A stretch of 6,418 bases of DNA from Oscillospiraceae bacterium (GCA_017558545.1 JAFYUG010000089.1:1-6418); one strand, 5' to 3'. Counted from the stretch's first letter, positions 1 through 5,688 are shown. Made by a program: numbers and translations. Notes: a model not told the origin generated them from the letters alone.

Positions 1-159
1 CGCGGCGGCGCATTCCCCGCAGGACTGCTCATCGGCACCGTCACCACCGTTATGACCGAAGCCGGCGGACAGAACACCTATGGCGTTGTTGAGCCCGCCT
101 GCGATGTTGACGGCCTCAGTCAGGTCTTCATCGTCACCGATTACGAAATCGTGGAGTAA
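1..159 (+). CDS. mreC: MreC, rod shape-determining protein, C-terminal end (partial)
   Basis: Open from the first base of the window to a TAA at 157-159, giving the last 52 residues. The visible part reads GGAFPAGLLIGTV, then a variable stretch, then VEPACDVDGLSQVFIV. The pattern G-x-FP-x-GL-x-IG-x-V followed by P-x-x-D-x-x-x-L-x-x-V is typical of the end of the MreC beta-barrel domain, which lies outside the membrane. MreC is a bitopic scaffold of the lateral-wall elongation complex that contacts PBP2 and MreD. The downstream mreD and PBP2 genes support the call. The N-terminal membrane segment and coiled coil lie before the window. It ends 19 bases before structured repeat element 1. Confidence 0.88.
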   Translation, partial: RGGAFPAGLLIGTVTTVMTEAGGQNTYGVVEPACDVDGLSQVFIVTDYEIVE

Positions 160-161
160 AA

Positions 162-175
162 AAGGCCTTGGCCTT
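162..175 (+). other. Short perfect hairpin leading into repeat element 1
   Basis: AAGGCC, loop TT, GGCCTT form a 6-base-pair stem three bases after the mreC stop codon. It is followed by TCTCGTTTT, so it is too short and its T-run too broken for a confident intrinsic terminator. A hairpin of unrelated sequence occupies the same position in front of element 2 (4047-4073), so it may be an outermost, poorly conserved part of the element. Confidence 0.4.
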
Positions 176-178
176 CTC

Positions 179-381
179 GTTTTCAAAGAAAACATATCGC
201 GTGTTCAGAATGAACACATATCGCAGACGATAGTCTATATTGCGCGCGAAGCGCATATCGCTGCGCGTAAGCGCACAAAAAAATCTGCGATATTTTTTCC
301 TTCGGAAAAAGCGATATTTGCCCTATCGGGCAAGCGATATATTTGCTGACAAATGCGATATTTGCTTCGCAAGCGAAGCAA
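179..381. repeat. Structured heptamer-hairpin element, copy 1
   Basis: Nine perfect small palindromes are separated by a heptamer. Left-arm heptamers ATATCGC are at 194-200, 218-224, 237-243 (as ATATTGC) and 255-261. Right-arm heptamers GCGATAT are at 287-293, 311-317, 334-340 and 355-361. The hairpins (stem/loop/stem) are 179-193 (6/3/6), 201-217 (7/3/7), 225-236 (4/4/4), 244-254 (4/3/4), 262-275 (5/4/5, apex), 294-310 (7/3/7), 318-333 (6/4/6), 341-354 (5/4/5) and 362-381 (9/2/9). Left heptamers are the reverse complement of right heptamers, so the element can fold as nested heptamer helices with a side hairpin on each arm. It fills the mreC-mreD gap and should be transcribed with those genes. 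No protein function is visible. A second copy is at 4078-4272. I do not recognise it as a named family. Confidence 0.9.
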
Positions 382-410
382 ACGCTAATCCCCCCCCGAG
401 GTCACACAAA

Positions 411-938
411 ATGCTTTTACAAATTCTCGAACTCATTGATTTTAGAAAAATACGCAAGGCTCTTTGGTATTGCCTCTGCGTCATAGTGACCATATCCATC
501 CAAAACCTTCTCTTCTCCCGCATAGCCATCTTCGGCGTACACCCCTATTTTGTCCCCGCCATTGTTATTGCCATAGGCATGTTCGAAGGGGGCGTATGGG
601 GCGCGGCCATGGGTCTTGTCACCGGCTATTTCTGCGACATGACCTTGGTGGACAACACCGCCCTTTTCATGGTGCTTTTCGCAATCATGGGCTTTGCGGC
701 AGGATTTTTGACGGAATTCCTTATTAACCGCCGCTTCTTCTCCTATATCGTGCTGGCGGTTTTGGGACTTTTGGCCACCGCAATCTGCCAGATTGTTCCC
801 CTTTGGATATTCCTCTCCACCCCCCTCGGCCATCTTCTGCCCACATTGCTTTTGCAGGTGATTTGGTCTTCCATTTTGGCCATCCCCGCCTACTACGCCG
901 TTAAGATGGTGAGCATCAGGCGCAAAGAAGAAGAATAA
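411..938 (+). CDS. mreD: MreD, rod shape-determining membrane protein
   Basis: A 175-residue hydrophobic protein, the usual MreD size. MreD is an integral membrane part of the elongation complex with MreC, RodA and PBP2. After a short basic N-terminus (RKIRK, 12-16), membrane segments are seen at about 17-34, 46-80, 84-105, 110-135 and 143-165, and the protein ends in a charged tail (RRKEEE). The family signature is visible at about 59-76: small residues and Gly followed by GLVTGYFCD, matching G-x3-G-x3-G(F/Y)-x2-D, preceded by HPYFVPA (44-50). The ATG at 411 is chosen because the frame upstream to 240 translates repeat element 1 and because 411 begins a family-like N-terminus. The ribosome site is weak: GAGG at 398-401, nine bases from the ATG. 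It lies between mreC and PBP2, as in many Bacillota. A promoter of its own is not evident. Confidence 0.87.
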   Translation: MLLQILELIDFRKIRKALWYCLCVIVTISIQNLLFSRIAIFGVHPYFVPAIVIAIGMFEGGVWGAAMGLVTGYFCDMTLVDNTALFMVLFAIMGFAAGFLTEFLINRRFFSYIVLAVLGLLATAICQIVPLWIFLSTPLGHLLPTLLLQVIWSSILAIPAYYAVKMVSIRRKEEE

Positions 939-968
939 ACAGCCCTGCCCTCGTCTGTTCTGCAACAA

Positions 969-1013
969 AAGCTTCCCCCGGGGGAAGCTGTCAGCGAAGC
1001 TGACTGATGAGGG
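969..1013 (-). repeat. Double-hairpin repeat unit A (inverted)
   Basis: Two adjacent hairpins: a loopless 20-base palindrome at 970-989 (AGCTTCCCCC and its complement) and GTCAGC-GAA-GCTGAC at 990-1004, then TGATGAGGG. Read on the minus strand the order is CCCTCATC, a variable hairpin, then a CTTCCC/GGGAAG hairpin, the same plan as unit C (1094-1143) on the plus strand. Units A and C therefore flank the gap as inverted repeats. Confidence 0.75.
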
Positions 1014-1045
1014 ACATAAATGCTCAGATAATCGCAGAGACATCA

Positions 1046-1091
1046 ACCTCTTCGCCTTCGGCGAAGCCACCTCCTCTTAAAAGGGGAGGCA
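1046..1091 (+). repeat. Double-hairpin repeat unit B
   Basis: Hairpin one is CTTCGCC-TTC-GGCGAAG at 1050-1066. Hairpin two pairs 1070-1078 with 1081-1089 (nine pairs, one a G-T wobble, around loop AA). The order of a variable hairpin then a C-rich/G-rich hairpin, joined by CCAC, follows the plan of unit C immediately downstream, so B and C form a tandem pair. Unit B lacks a clear CCCTCATC leader and is the most diverged copy. Confidence 0.6.
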
Positions 1092-1093
1092 AG

Positions 1094-1143
1094 CCCCTCA
1101 TCCGTCACGGCTTTCAGCCGTACCACCTTCCCCCAAGGGAAGG
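1094..1143 (+). repeat. Double-hairpin repeat unit C
   Basis: CCCCTCATCCGTC leader, hairpin ACGGCT-TTC-AGCCGT at 1107-1121, linker ACCA, then hairpin CCTTCCC-CCAA-GGGAAGG at 1126-1143. Together with units A and B it fills the mreD-PBP2 gap; no gene is seen in 939-1190. The units at 6301-6418 share the CCCTCA leader and the two-hairpin plan. Confidence 0.75.
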
Positions 1144-1190
1144 TTCTCACTAAGCACATCCCCCCTCTCCCATCCCGAAAGGAAAATGTT

Positions 1191-3302
1191 ATGAACAGAA
1201 TTATCAAGCCCGCAAGACTTTTGGCCATGGCCCTTGTTGTTCTTGCCATCTCCGCAATTTATATAGTCACTCTCTACAAGCTTCAGGTTGTAGAGGGCGA
1301 GGCCTACTATGCCGCCAGCCACGACAACGTTGTGTCCACAGACCGCGTTCCCGGCGCCCGAGGCAGCCTTATGGATCGCTATGGCCGAGTGCTGGTTGAA
1401 AACAAGGAATGCAACAACATCCTTCTGGATAACGAGGATTTGTTCTACACCGAAGGCGTTGACCCCAACGCATCTATTCTCTCCCTTGTTAAGCTCATCC
1501 GCGAATTTGGCGACAGTCACATAGACACCCTGCCTATCACCAAGGAAGCCCCCTTCGAATACACCTCCATGACCGCCGCCCAGACCACCATGCTCAAGGC
1601 CTACCTTAACGACAAGGGTCTCCCCGAGAGCACCAGCGCCATTGAGCTTCTGGCCTATATGCGCCAGCGCTATGACATCGACAACAGCTATTCCAGTGAG
1701 GAAATGCGCATTATAGCCGGCGTCCGCTACGAGATCAACGCCCGCTATTCCAAGGGCTTCAACACCGCTGACTATATCTTCGTTGAAGACGCCAGCATGG
1801 ATCTTATAACCACCCTCATGGAAAACGACATCCCCGGCTTCCGCGTTGAAACGGGCTTCGTCCGCGAGTATAAGACCACCTACGCCGCCCACCTGCTGGG
1901 CATGGTCGGCCAGATATTCAACGAGGAATATGACCGTCTTTCCAAAATCGGCGACTATGACATGGACGCCCTTGTGGGTAAGGACGGCGCAGAGTACGCC
2001 TTCGAAGGCTATCTCCACGGCGAAAGCGGCACCGCCCGCGTAACCCAGACCGCCGAAGGCATTGTCACCAGCCGCGTTTACACGGAAGTTCCCGAACCCG
2101 GCGACCATGTTTATCTCACCATAGACATAGGATTGCAGGAGGTTTGCGAAAACGCCCTCAACAGCCATTGCACCGAGCAGAACATCATCCGCGAAGCCAA
2201 CAGAAAGCAGTATGAGCTCTATGGCGGCGACGAGGAAACCCTCAACAAGGAAAACATCTCCGGCGCAGGCGCCGTTGTTGTAAACGTCAAGACCGGCGAG
2301 CCTTTGGCTTTGGCCAGCTGGCCCAGCTTTGACCTCTCCCGCTTCTACGAGGACTATGAGGAAATTCTGGAAACGGAAAATGACCCCCTCTTCAACCGCG
2401 CCCTCATGGGCACCTACGCCCCCGGTTCCACCTTCAAGCCCCTCACCGCTATGGCGGGACTTATGGAAAAGAAGATAGACACCGATACCCTCATCGAGTG
2501 CGTTGGTGTTTTCGATAAATACGAAGAAGAAGGCTACGCACCTCAGTGCTGGATTTACGGCAAGGGTCTCCACGGCAAGCTGAACGTTACCGAAGCTCTT
2601 GGCCACAGCTGCAACCTCTTCTTCTACACCACCGGCGACCTTCTTCAGATAAGCGCCATGGCCAAGTATGCTACCCTCTTCGGTTTGGGCGAGAGCACAG
2701 GCATTGAGCTCACCGAGGATAAGGGCGTAATGTCCACCGACGCTCTCTTCCAGAAGCGCTATGGCCGTGATATGTACGCAGGTGATACCCTGCAGGCCGC
2801 CATCGGCCAGTCCGAAAGCCTCTTCTCCCCCCTGCAGCTGGCCGAATATGCCGCCATGATTGCAAATAAGGGCACCCGCCACAGCGCAAGCATTCTCAAA
2901 TCCGTCCGCTCCTTCGACTTCTCCGAAACCGTTTATGAGCATGAGAGCGCCGTTCTCTCCGAGCTGGATGCACCCGAGTATTACTGGGAGGCCATCCACG
3001 AGGGTATGCGCGGCGTTGCAACTCAGGCCAAGTACGGCAGCGTTTACGAAGCCTTCCTCACCGCCCCCTACTCCGTGGCCGCCAAGACCGGTACTTCTCA
3101 GCTGGGTGAAAACCGCACCAACAACGGTATTTTCATCTGCTTCGCCCCCTATGACGATCCCGAAATCGCCGTTGCAATAGTCCTTGAACACGGTAACGCA
3201 GGTAGCGAAGCCGCTCCCATCGCCCGCCAGATTATGGACTATTACTTCACCTTCAAAGATTCCACCGCAGCTCTGGAGAGCGACAGCACCCTTCTCCGCT
3301 AA
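1191..3302 (+). CDS. mrdA: Penicillin-binding protein 2, class B D,D-transpeptidase
   Basis: A 703-residue peptidoglycan transpeptidase that crosslinks stem peptides during lateral-wall growth, working outside the cytoplasmic membrane with a RodA-type glycosyltransferase. One membrane anchor is at about 8-30. The N-terminal dimerisation (pedestal) domain follows, with the class B signature RVPGARGSLMDRYGRVL at 52-68. The transpeptidase domain runs from about 300 to 685 and holds all three catalytic motifs: STFK (nucleophile Ser413, Lys416) within GTYAPGSTFKP, SCN at 473-475, and KTGT at 632-635. It is longer than the ~630 residues of proteobacterial PBP2, as is common in Clostridia. The start is the ATG with AAAGGA at 1178-1183, seven bases upstream. 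Its place after mreC-mreD marks it as the elongation PBP rather than a division or sporulation paralogue. PBP2-family beta-lactam binding is expected. No premature stop or frameshift is seen. Confidence 0.95.
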   Translation: MNRIIKPARLLAMALVVLAISAIYIVTLYKLQVVEGEAYYAASHDNVVSTDRVPGARGSLMDRYGRVLVENKECNNILLDNEDLFYTEGVDPNASILSLVKLIREFGDSHIDTLPITKEAPFEYTSMTAAQTTMLKAYLNDKGLPESTSAIELLAYMRQRYDIDNSYSSEEMRIIAGVRYEINARYSKGFNTADYIFVEDASMDLITTLMENDIPGFRVETGFVREYKTTYAAHLLGMVGQIFNEEYDRLSKIGDYDMDALVGKDGAEYAFEGYLHGESGTARVTQTAEGIVTSRVYTEVPEPGDHVYLTIDIGLQEVCENALNSHCTEQNIIREANRKQYELYGGDEETLNKENISGAGAVVVNVKTGEPLALASWPSFDLSRFYEDYEEILETENDPLFNRALMGTYAPGSTFKPLTAMAGLMEKKIDTDTLIECVGVFDKYEEEGYAPQCWIYGKGLHGKLNVTEALGHSCNLFFYTTGDLLQISAMAKYATLFGLGESTGIELTEDKGVMSTDALFQKRYGRDMYAGDTLQAAIGQSESLFSPLQLAEYAAMIANKGTRHSASILKSVRSFDFSETVYEHESAVLSELDAPEYYWEAIHEGMRGVATQAKYGSVYEAFLTAPYSVAAKTGTSQLGENRTNNGIFICFAPYDDPEIAVAIVLEHGNAGSEAAPIARQIMDYYFTFKDSTAALESDSTLLR

Positions 3303-3338
3303 TTGTTGAATTTTTGTCAAAACTTTTCCATTAACCCC

Positions 3339-3367
3339 TTGCTACTTGGGGAAAAATGTTATAAAAT
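3339..3367 (+). promoter_or_regulatory. Candidate sigma-A-type promoter for the mgsA-like gene
   Basis: TTGCTA (3339-3344), a 17-base spacer, then TAAAAT (3362-3367), inside the A/T-rich 109-base gap between the PBP2 stop and the next ATG. Matches to TTGACA/TATAAT are 4 of 6 and 5 of 6 by eye. An overlapping alternative -10 is TATAAA at 3360-3365 with a 15-base spacer. The call rests on pattern and position only. Confidence 0.5.
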
Positions 3368-3411
3368 AGCATAATACGAAAAACTACTATCGCTTGAAAG
3401 GACGTGGTTAT

Positions 3412-3810
3412 ATGAATATTGCACTCATGGCCCACGACGGCAAGAAGGAACTTATGGTGCAGTTTTGCATCGCCTATTGCGGCATTCTGGCCGGCCACTC
3501 CATAAGCGCCACCAGAACAACAGGCAAGCTGGTTGCCGATGCAACCGGTCTGCCCATTCAGCTGTGCCTCTCCGCCAATCAGGGCGGCAGCCAGCAGATG
3601 GGCTCCCGCATCCGCTGCAACGAAATTGACCTTGTTCTCTTCTTCTGCGACCCCGATGATGTTCGTAATCAGGACAAAGTCAACGAGATCAGCCGCCTTT
3701 GCGACCGCTACGCCGTCCCCTTTGCTTCCAACGTTGCCACCGCCGAGGTCCTGATTCAGGGTCTGCGCCGGGGCGACCTCGATTGGCGCGAGATTATTCG
3801 CGGCAAATAA
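3412..3810 (+). CDS. mgsA: Methylglyoxal synthase family protein with altered active site
   Basis: A 132-residue protein of the MGS-like fold. Methylglyoxal synthase converts dihydroxyacetone phosphate to methylglyoxal and phosphate in the cytoplasm. Family landmarks: IALMAHDGKK (3-12, with the His-Asp pair at 8-9), a TRTTGKL phosphate-binding stretch at about 34-40, GGSQQMG (58-64), IDLVLFFCDP (72-81), NVATAEVLI (107-115) and RGDLDWREI (120-128). The catalytic Asp of the family (Asp71 of E. coli, in GGDQQ) is Ser60 here (codon AGC, 3589-3591). The segment that normally carries His98 and Asp101 reads RNQDK (85-89) and is one residue short. It may be catalytically impaired or a paralogue with another role, so the symbol denotes family only. 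The ATG at 3412 is chosen because AAAGGA lies nine bases upstream (3397-3402); the in-frame TTG at 3394 overlaps that site. Confidence 0.8.
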   Translation: MNIALMAHDGKKELMVQFCIAYCGILAGHSISATRTTGKLVADATGLPIQLCLSANQGGSQQMGSRIRCNEIDLVLFFCDPDDVRNQDKVNEISRLCDRYAVPFASNVATAEVLIQGLRRGDLDWREIIRGK

Positions 3811-3847
3811 AAAAATAAATACCGCCTTGAACGGAAACCAGTAACAT

Positions 3848-4053
3848 CCAAAGCACCTTCACAGAGAGTGGGGCATAATGCTGAGAGCCCCTTGGGATGC
3901 ATGGATGGGAAGATAGTCCGGGAGCGGCCTCTATGCGCGGGGTTAAAGCGCAAAGCCAAAGGGCGGAAATGTGTTTTCCGCTGAAATTGGGTGGCACCAC
4001 GAAAGATATTTAATGCTCTCGTCCCATGTATAGGGATGAGAGCACATTTTTTT
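3848..4053 (+). promoter_or_regulatory. T-box leader upstream of hisS, predicted tRNA-Asp specific
   Basis: Stem I region: AGAGAG (3863-3868), hairpin GGGGC...GCCCC around ATAATGCTGAGA (3869-3891), then GAA-GAT-AGT-CCGGGAGC (3909-3925). The proposed specifier codon is GAT at 3912-3914, followed by the expected purine. A Stem II-like hairpin uses TGCGC/GCGCA (3934-3952). Stem III is GCGGAAA/TTTCCGC (3963-3981). The T-box sequence TGGGTGGCACCACG (3988-4001) contains the TGGC bulge that pairs with the uncharged tRNA 3' end. An intrinsic terminator follows. TGGC would pair with a G discriminator base, which tRNA-Asp has; bacterial tRNA-His has C there. Uncharged tRNA should favour the antiterminator and readthrough into hisS. 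Stem I base pairing is imperfect by eye. No clear separate promoter was found, so readthrough from the mgsA-like gene is possible. Confidence 0.88.
4014..4053 (+). terminator. Intrinsic terminator of the T-box switch
   Basis: TGCTCTCGTCCC (4014-4025) pairs with GGGATGAGAGCA (4033-4044): 12 base pairs with one G-T wobble and a 7-base loop, followed by CA and seven T at 4047-4053. The left strand (GTCCC) is also the expected partner of the GGG in the T-box sequence, giving the mutually exclusive antiterminator. Confidence 0.88.
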
Positions 4054-4073
4054 GGTCTGAAAGACCAAAAAAA
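4047..4073. other. T7/A7 hairpin immediately after the T-box terminator
   Basis: The seven T of the terminator, then GGTCT, loop GAA, AGACC and seven A form a perfect 12-base-pair stem with a 3-base loop. It overlaps the terminator T-run and ends four bases before repeat element 2. It occupies the same place relative to element 2 as the 162-175 hairpin does to element 1. Confidence 0.6.
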
Positions 4074-4077
4074 TAAC

Positions 4078-4272
4078 GTTTTCGAAGAAAACATATCGCG
4101 TGTTCAGAATGAACACTCCTCGCAGACGATAGTCTATATCGCGTGCGCAGCACATATCGCTGCGCGTTAGCGCATAAAAACTGCGATATTTTTTCCTTCG
4201 GAAAAAGCGATATATGTCCTGACGGACATGCGATATATTGCCAATGATGGCAATGCGATATTTGCTTCGCAA
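4078..4272. repeat. Structured heptamer-hairpin element, copy 2
   Basis: Same architecture and orientation as 179-381. Left heptamers are at 4093-4099, 4117-4123 (degenerate, TCCTCGC), 4136-4142 and 4154-4160. Right heptamers GCGATAT are at 4183-4189, 4207-4213, 4230-4236 and 4255-4261. Hairpins are at 4078-4092, 4100-4116, 4124-4135, 4143-4153, 4161-4174 (apex), 4190-4206, 4214-4229, 4237-4254 and 4262-4272. Compared with copy 1, hairpin 4 changes GCGC/GCGC to GTGC/GCAC and hairpin 7 changes TTGCCC/GGGCAA to ATGTCC/GGACAT, so pairing is kept. Hairpin 8 is rebuilt as a 7-pair stem and hairpin 9 is shortened to 4 pairs. It lies between the T-box terminator and the hisS ribosome site, so every readthrough hisS transcript would carry it. 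Confidence 0.9.
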
Positions 4273-4315
4273 ACATTTTATTTGTAACAAAATCCTCTCG
4301 AAAGGAATCATTGAT

Positions 4316-5674
4316 ATGGAAAGAATCAAAGCCCGCACACTCTCCGGCTTCATGGAGCTTCTTCCTGCCGATCAGGCCAAGATGGAGCGCTTCATGGAAG
4401 TTCTCAGAAACACCTATTCTCTCTACGGCTTCACTGCCCTGGACACCCCCGTTATTGAAGCTGCCGAAGTTCTTCTTGCCAAGGGCGGCGGCGACACCGA
4501 AAAGCAGATTTACCGCTTCACCAAGGGCGACACCGATCTGGCCATGCGTTTTGACCTGACCGTTCCCCTTGCAAAGTATGTTGCCATCAACTACGCAAAC
4601 CTCTCCTTCCCCTTCCGCCGCTACCAGATAGGCAAGGTTTACCGCGGCGAACGCGCCCAGAGAGGCCGCTTCCGCGAGTTCTATCAGGCCGACATCGACA
4701 TCATCGGCGACGGCAAGCTGGACATCATCAACGAGGCCGAAATCCCCTCCGTTATCTACCGCACCTTCTCCCGTCTGGGTCTCAGCAAGTTCGTCATCCG
4801 CGTTAATAACCGCAAGATTCTCAACGGCTTCTACGCCATGCTGGGTCTCAGCGAACGCTCCGGCGACATCATGCGCACCGTTGATAAGCTGGACAAGATT
4901 GGCGCCGAGAAGGTTAAGGCTCTTCTCATGGGCGAGGAAATTGCCCTCAGCGAGGCCGATGCCGACGAAATTTTGAAGTTCATCGCCATCACCGGCTCCA
5001 ACGCCGAGGTTCTCGCCGCTCTGGAAGGCTATCGCGGCCGCAACGAGGTCTTTGACGCAGGTCTTGAGGAGCTCAGCGCCGTTGTTGCCTACCTCCCCGA
5101 GTTCGGCGTTCCCGAGGCTAACTTCGCCGTTGACCTGACCATCGCCCGCGGTTTGGACTACTACACCGGTACCGTTTACGAAACCCTCATGGTGGAGCAC
5201 CCCGAAATCGGCTCCATCTGCTCCGGCGGCCGCTACGATAACCTTGCCGGCTACTACACCGACAAGGCCCTCCCCGGCGTTGGCATCTCCATTGGCGTAA
5301 CCCGCCTCTTCTACGTTCTGCAGGAGCAGGGTCTCCTCTCCGACGAGATAGTTGCCGCCCCCGCCGAGGTTTTGGTCATCCCCATGACCGACGATATTGC
5401 CTACGCCGTCAAGACCGCCACCATCCTGCGCGACGCCGGCATCCGCACCCAGCTTTACACCGAGAAGAAGAAGTTCAAAGCCCGCATGAGCTATGCTTCT
5501 AAGCTGGGCTTCCCCTACACCGTTCTCATCGGCGAGGACGAGATGGCCGAAGGCGTGGTCGCCCTCAAGGATATGACTTCCGGCGAGCAGGTAAAGCTCC
5601 CCGCCGAGGAAGCCGCCGCCATCATCCGCTCCGCCATGGAGAAAAAGGCAAAAGCCGCCGTTATTAAGGAGTAA
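4316..5674 (+). CDS. hisS: Histidyl-tRNA synthetase
   Basis: A 452-residue class II synthetase that charges tRNA-His with histidine using ATP. Catalytic core 1-335: motif 1 region at about 40-50 (TALDTPVIEAA), FDLTVPLAKY (79-88), motif 2 at 101-128 with YRGERAQRGRFREFYQ (109-124), the histidine-specific ARGLDYYTGTVYE (277-289), SGGRYDNL (303-310), and motif 3 GVGISIGVTRL (321-331). The C-terminal anticodon-binding domain is at about 350-450. The REFYQADID version of motif 2 (E. coli type is RQFHQ) resembles the eukaryotic and alpha-proteobacterial HisRS branch. Presence of the HisA and HisB signatures and an anticodon domain argues for HisS rather than the regulatory subunit HisZ. The ATG at 4316 has GAAAGGA at 4300-4306, nine bases upstream; the upstream in-frame ATG at 4238 would translate repeat element 2. 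Regulated by the T-box at 3848-4053. Confidence 0.95.
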   Translation: MERIKARTLSGFMELLPADQAKMERFMEVLRNTYSLYGFTALDTPVIEAAEVLLAKGGGDTEKQIYRFTKGDTDLAMRFDLTVPLAKYVAINYANLSFPFRRYQIGKVYRGERAQRGRFREFYQADIDIIGDGKLDIINEAEIPSVIYRTFSRLGLSKFVIRVNNRKILNGFYAMLGLSERSGDIMRTVDKLDKIGAEKVKALLMGEEIALSEADADEILKFIAITGSNAEVLAALEGYRGRNEVFDAGLEELSAVVAYLPEFGVPEANFAVDLTIARGLDYYTGTVYETLMVEHPEIGSICSGGRYDNLAGYYTDKALPGVGISIGVTRLFYVLQEQGLLSDEIVAAPAEVLVIPMTDDIAYAVKTATILRDAGIRTQLYTEKKKFKARMSYASKLGFPYTVLIGEDEMAEGVVALKDMTSGEQVKLPAEEAAAIIRSAMEKKAKAAVIKE

Positions 5675-5688
5675 AGCATTTCCTCGCC

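Noticed and set aside
179..381. CRISPR array
   Set aside because: The repeated unit is only seven bases, occurs in both orientations, and the intervening pieces are self-complementary hairpins of uneven length rather than spacers.
240..410. N-terminal extension of MreD from an ATG at 240
   Set aside because: It would translate repeat element 1. The ATG at 411 gives a family-like start and length and has its own ribosome site.
1098..3320. Long open frame on the minus strand (about 740 codons) opposite PBP2
   Set aside because: It is the codon-bias mirror of the PBP2 gene, which has all three catalytic motifs. The antisense product is Gly/Val/Ala-rich with no recognisable domain.
3303..3340. 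Intrinsic terminator after PBP2
   Set aside because: No stem of useful length precedes a T-run in 3303-3340; only scattered T-rich sequence is present.
3394..3411. TTG start for the mgsA-like gene at 3394
   Set aside because: It overlaps the AAAGGA ribosome site that serves the ATG at 3412, and the family begins near the IALxAHD strand.
4294..4316. hisS as HisZ, the regulatory subunit of ATP phosphoribosyltransferase
   Set aside because: The protein keeps the histidine-specific motifs, a full motif 2 and a C-terminal anticodon-binding domain, all of which HisZ normally lacks or alters.
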